From Runella zeae DSM 19591 (lineage in GTDB: Bacteria; Bacteroidota; Bacteroidia; Cytophagales; Spirosomataceae): a stretch of 64,000 bases of DNA. This document shows positions 62,011 to 64,000 of the stretch, piece by piece. Numbering within the stretch: the first letter of the stretch is position 1; each line of letters starts with the position of its first letter. Location of the stretch: assembly GCF_000423565.1 (NCBI RefSeq), contig NZ_AUIF01000047.1, forward strand, positions 1-64,000, written 5' to 3'. The position numbers were made by a program, and so were the translations under genes. The notes beneath the pieces were generated by a model. It was not told where the DNA came from. It made no database searches and saw nothing but the letters and a program-made list of their open reading frames with translations.

Positions 62011-62775
62011 TTATTCAAATTGAAAGGCAAAGTAAGTACAGGCTCCTTTGCTGATATTTTGGATAGCATGAGGTACGTTTGACTGTAAAAAAATAATATC
62101 TCCTACATCTGCCTTTATCCATTCACCATTGATACTCTCCTGAGCTTGCTTATCGGTAAGCAATAAGATTTCGGCAGCTTGGTGAGTATGAGGTGGGTGA
62201 CTCATGAGGCCTTCGTTGAGGGTAGTGACGTGCATCTCAAAGCGTTTGGAATGTGCCGTAGCACGGTCAAAAAAATTTCTACGTCCCCCTTTGTCGTGTG
62301 TTTTAAAAGCTACTTGATTCCAATGTACCACCAACGACCCGCCCGCTTTCGCTCCTCTTTCCAAATCTACCGGCTCTACCGATTCATAATTCATGACGTA
62401 GTAAGTAACTGACTCCCCGCTTTTATTTTCAAAACCATGCACATCGCCCGGCATAATAAGCGCAATACTGCCCGCTTCGAGGGTTTCGGTTTTGCCATTG
62501 AGAGTCATCGTAAGTTCCCCCTCTTTCACTATCATCAATTCTTCTTGAGTGTGTTGGTGGCTTTTGGAGCCTTGTTTAGGCTGTAAAGTCTCGGCATGGA
62601 TTTTCATGTACTTGAAGGCAGGGGTCGTTCCTTCCAAAATCTGTCGCTGCTCTATTTTATTTTTTTTCGACACCGCCGCATTTCGCCATTCATACACGTC
62701 TGCTTTGATGGGCATCAGCTGCCCTAGTGCATTTAAGGCTGACAATACAAATCCCAAACATATCAAGTTTTTCAT
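62011..62775 (-). CDS. exported double-cupin protein
   Basis: A 254-residue protein with signal peptide (FVLSALNALGQ), supporting the ATG at 62775. Two cupin folds are visible. The first has KSHQHTQEELMIVKEGEL and MPGDVHGFENKS. The second has SHPPHTHQAAEILLL and IIFLQSNVPHAIQN. His/Glu metal ligands are present in both. The reaction is unknown; bicupins include oxalate, sugar and dioxygenase-type enzymes. It lies between the mannanase and AlkA genes on the same strand. Confidence 0.82.
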   Translation of the reverse strand: MKNLICLGFVLSALNALGQLMPIKADVYEWRNAAVSKKNKIEQRQILEGTTPAFKYMKIHAETLQPKQGSKSHQHTQEELMIVKEGELTMTLNGKTETLEAGSIALIMPGDVHGFENKSGESVTYYVMNYESVEPVDLERGAKAGGSLVVHWNQVAFKTHDKGGRRNFFDRATAHSKRFEMHVTTLNEGLMSHPPHTHQAAEILLLTDKQAQESINGEWIKADVGDIIFLQSNVPHAIQNISKGACTYFAFQFE

Positions 62776-62844
62776 CAGTAAAAATGGTTGTGTGTCATTT
62801 TGGACTGCCCCAACATCCCCAAAAAAGTTGCTAAGACTATGCAA

Positions 62845-63978
62845 CTAAAAGAGCCCCAAGAACTTTTTCTTATATATTTTTCTTAAATCATTTTCAAAAA
62901 GTGTATAAGGGCTTTGATAAAATTTAAGAAAGTCGGGTACACTCACTTGCCCAGGATAAGGCGCATAATAATGCGTAGGGCTTCGAGTATCATTGCGCCA
63001 GACCAATACGTAAGCTAAACGCATTTTCTCTGTTTTTAAAGCTTTGAGCAACGTCTCTGTCCACCATGTAGTATTGGGAATTGATTCTAAACCGGTCTCC
63101 GTAAAAGCGGCGAGTTTGTGGGCCTTTTGAGCATAATCAGACACAATTTTGAGCTTTTGAATACCGGCAGTCAAATTATATTTTCCGTCTCTTCCAAAAT
63201 CTCCATAATTGTCCATTCCTACCATATCAACCCAATCATCGCCTGGGTAACGTTCCAAAAACGCCTCTTCGGTCGTAAATTTGTTATCTGGTGAAAAAGC
63301 GTAAATAAAATTGTGAACGCCCAAAGTATCGCGCAAATAAGACACCGTAAAACGCCAAACATCCATGAAATCTTCGCGGCTACAGTGAGGTTTACCCCAC
63401 CAAAACCATCCTCCGTCAAATTCGTGAAAAGGTCGAAAAATCATGGGAGCGAGTGTCCCGTCTTGTCCTTCGACTGACTTTGCAAAGTCTCCAATTGTTC
63501 TCAAGATTTTTTTATAGGCTTCGTGGTGAGAGCCATAAGGCTTGATAAGAGGCATGGCTGCCACCGAAATCGAATCTTTCCAATAAAATCCTCCTCCAGA
63601 AGCGGGATTCGAAAAATGCCACGCTACCGTCGTCACTCCTCCACGATTGTAAGTATCTATTACATTTTGACGTACTGATTTTATGGACTTTTCAATTGCC
63701 TCTTGTGACCTTCCCGAAAACCCCATAAAGTCAACCCCTATCACTGCTGGGTGCGAGCCTACCACTGATTTTACGTCCGAACGGTTTGGTTCGTCCGACC
63801 AGCCGTGTCCGTATTCGGTAGCGTGTTGATGTCCAAAAAGCGTATGCTTTTTGGACAATCGTTGCAGGTTTTTATAAAGGGCTTTGGTTTGTTTAGTCGC
63901 GTTTTTATCAATTTGGGCATTGCTCGAAACTCCAAAAAGCAATAAGCTCACGCCCCACAAAATAACTTTGTAAAACAT
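62845..63978 (-). CDS. glycoside hydrolase family 26 beta-mannanase
   Basis: A 377-residue secreted enzyme with signal peptide (LLFGVSSNAQ). The barrel carries the acid/base E186 in FRPFHEFDGGWFWWG and the nucleophile E294 in AAFTETGLES, both diagnostic of GH26. It would cut beta-1,4-mannan. The start lies 22 bases from the window edge, so its upstream region is not visible. Confidence 0.93.
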   Translation of the reverse strand: MFYKVILWGVSLLLFGVSSNAQIDKNATKQTKALYKNLQRLSKKHTLFGHQHATEYGHGWSDEPNRSDVKSVVGSHPAVIGVDFMGFSGRSQEAIEKSIKSVRQNVIDTYNRGGVTTVAWHFSNPASGGGFYWKDSISVAAMPLIKPYGSHHEAYKKILRTIGDFAKSVEGQDGTLAPMIFRPFHEFDGGWFWWGKPHCSREDFMDVWRFTVSYLRDTLGVHNFIYAFSPDNKFTTEEAFLERYPGDDWVDMVGMDNYGDFGRDGKYNLTAGIQKLKIVSDYAQKAHKLAAFTETGLESIPNTTWWTETLLKALKTEKMRLAYVLVWRNDTRSPTHYYAPYPGQVSVPDFLKFYQSPYTLFENDLRKIYKKKFLGLF

Positions 63979-64000
63979 CCTCCTAAGCCGCTAAAATTGT

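Overview
The window is bacterial chromosome from a member of the Bacteroidota, most likely order Cytophagales. Supporting signs are the promoter style (TTTG, about 20 bases, then TAnnTTTG), a type IX secretion C-terminal sorting domain, a TonB receptor paired with a DUF4374 lipoprotein, DUF3857 transglutaminase-like proteins and DUF1684. Genes are densely packed on both strands. I see no rRNA, tRNA or CRISPR array.

Positions 1-6100 are an accessory region. Seven short unrelated genes, all on the plus strand (VOC fragment, tiny ORF, metallophosphoesterase, truncated DUF4132 protein, nucleotidyltransferase, CPBP protease, alpha/beta hydrolase), are separated by foldable spacers that share short motifs. 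It ends in a structured non-coding stretch that may be the left end of a dead IS110-type element. From 6148 the core genome begins with cell elongation genes (mrdA, rodA), a kinase-like orphan, a LytTR regulator, a DUF4197 protein, cinA and a 2-oxo acid dehydrogenase E2.

Positions 15-24 kb hold an alpha/beta hydrolase, a lipoprotein, a GNAT enzyme, a decayed class B1 metallo-beta-lactamase, a VWA protein, a methyltransferase, a suf cluster (sufS-sufE-sufT plus a bacilliredoxin) split by a ParE-type toxin-antitoxin pair, and the rpsF-rpsR-rplI ribosomal operon. Positions 24-34 kb hold a sulfatase, metY with a long structured leader, a probably metal-repressed TonB receptor/DUF4374 operon, a CNNM protein and a double Usp protein.

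Positions 34-45 kb hold an RND efflux pump with its adaptor and a small associated secreted protein, DUF1684, then phoH, an M43 protease and comEC in one tight operon, and a GH5 enzyme. Positions 45-55 kb contain a translationally coupled set (haloperoxidase/PAP2-like lipoprotein, ABC ATPase, membrane protein), a Gfo/Idh/MocA oxidoreductase and two tandem DUF3857 proteins, one of which has lost its catalytic residues. Two REP-like palindromes and a three-stem inverted-repeat element flank that pair. Positions 55-64 kb carry dnaX, MOSC, ACP phosphodiesterase, dCMP deaminase, a DUF922-type protease, GH25 lysozyme, an AlkA-like glycosylase, a double-cupin protein and a GH26 mannanase.

Several long ORFs appear to begin at TTG codons; where a nearby ATG restores a normal N-terminus or signal peptide I used the ATG. 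Promoter, operator and RNA-structure calls were made by eye and not by computation.
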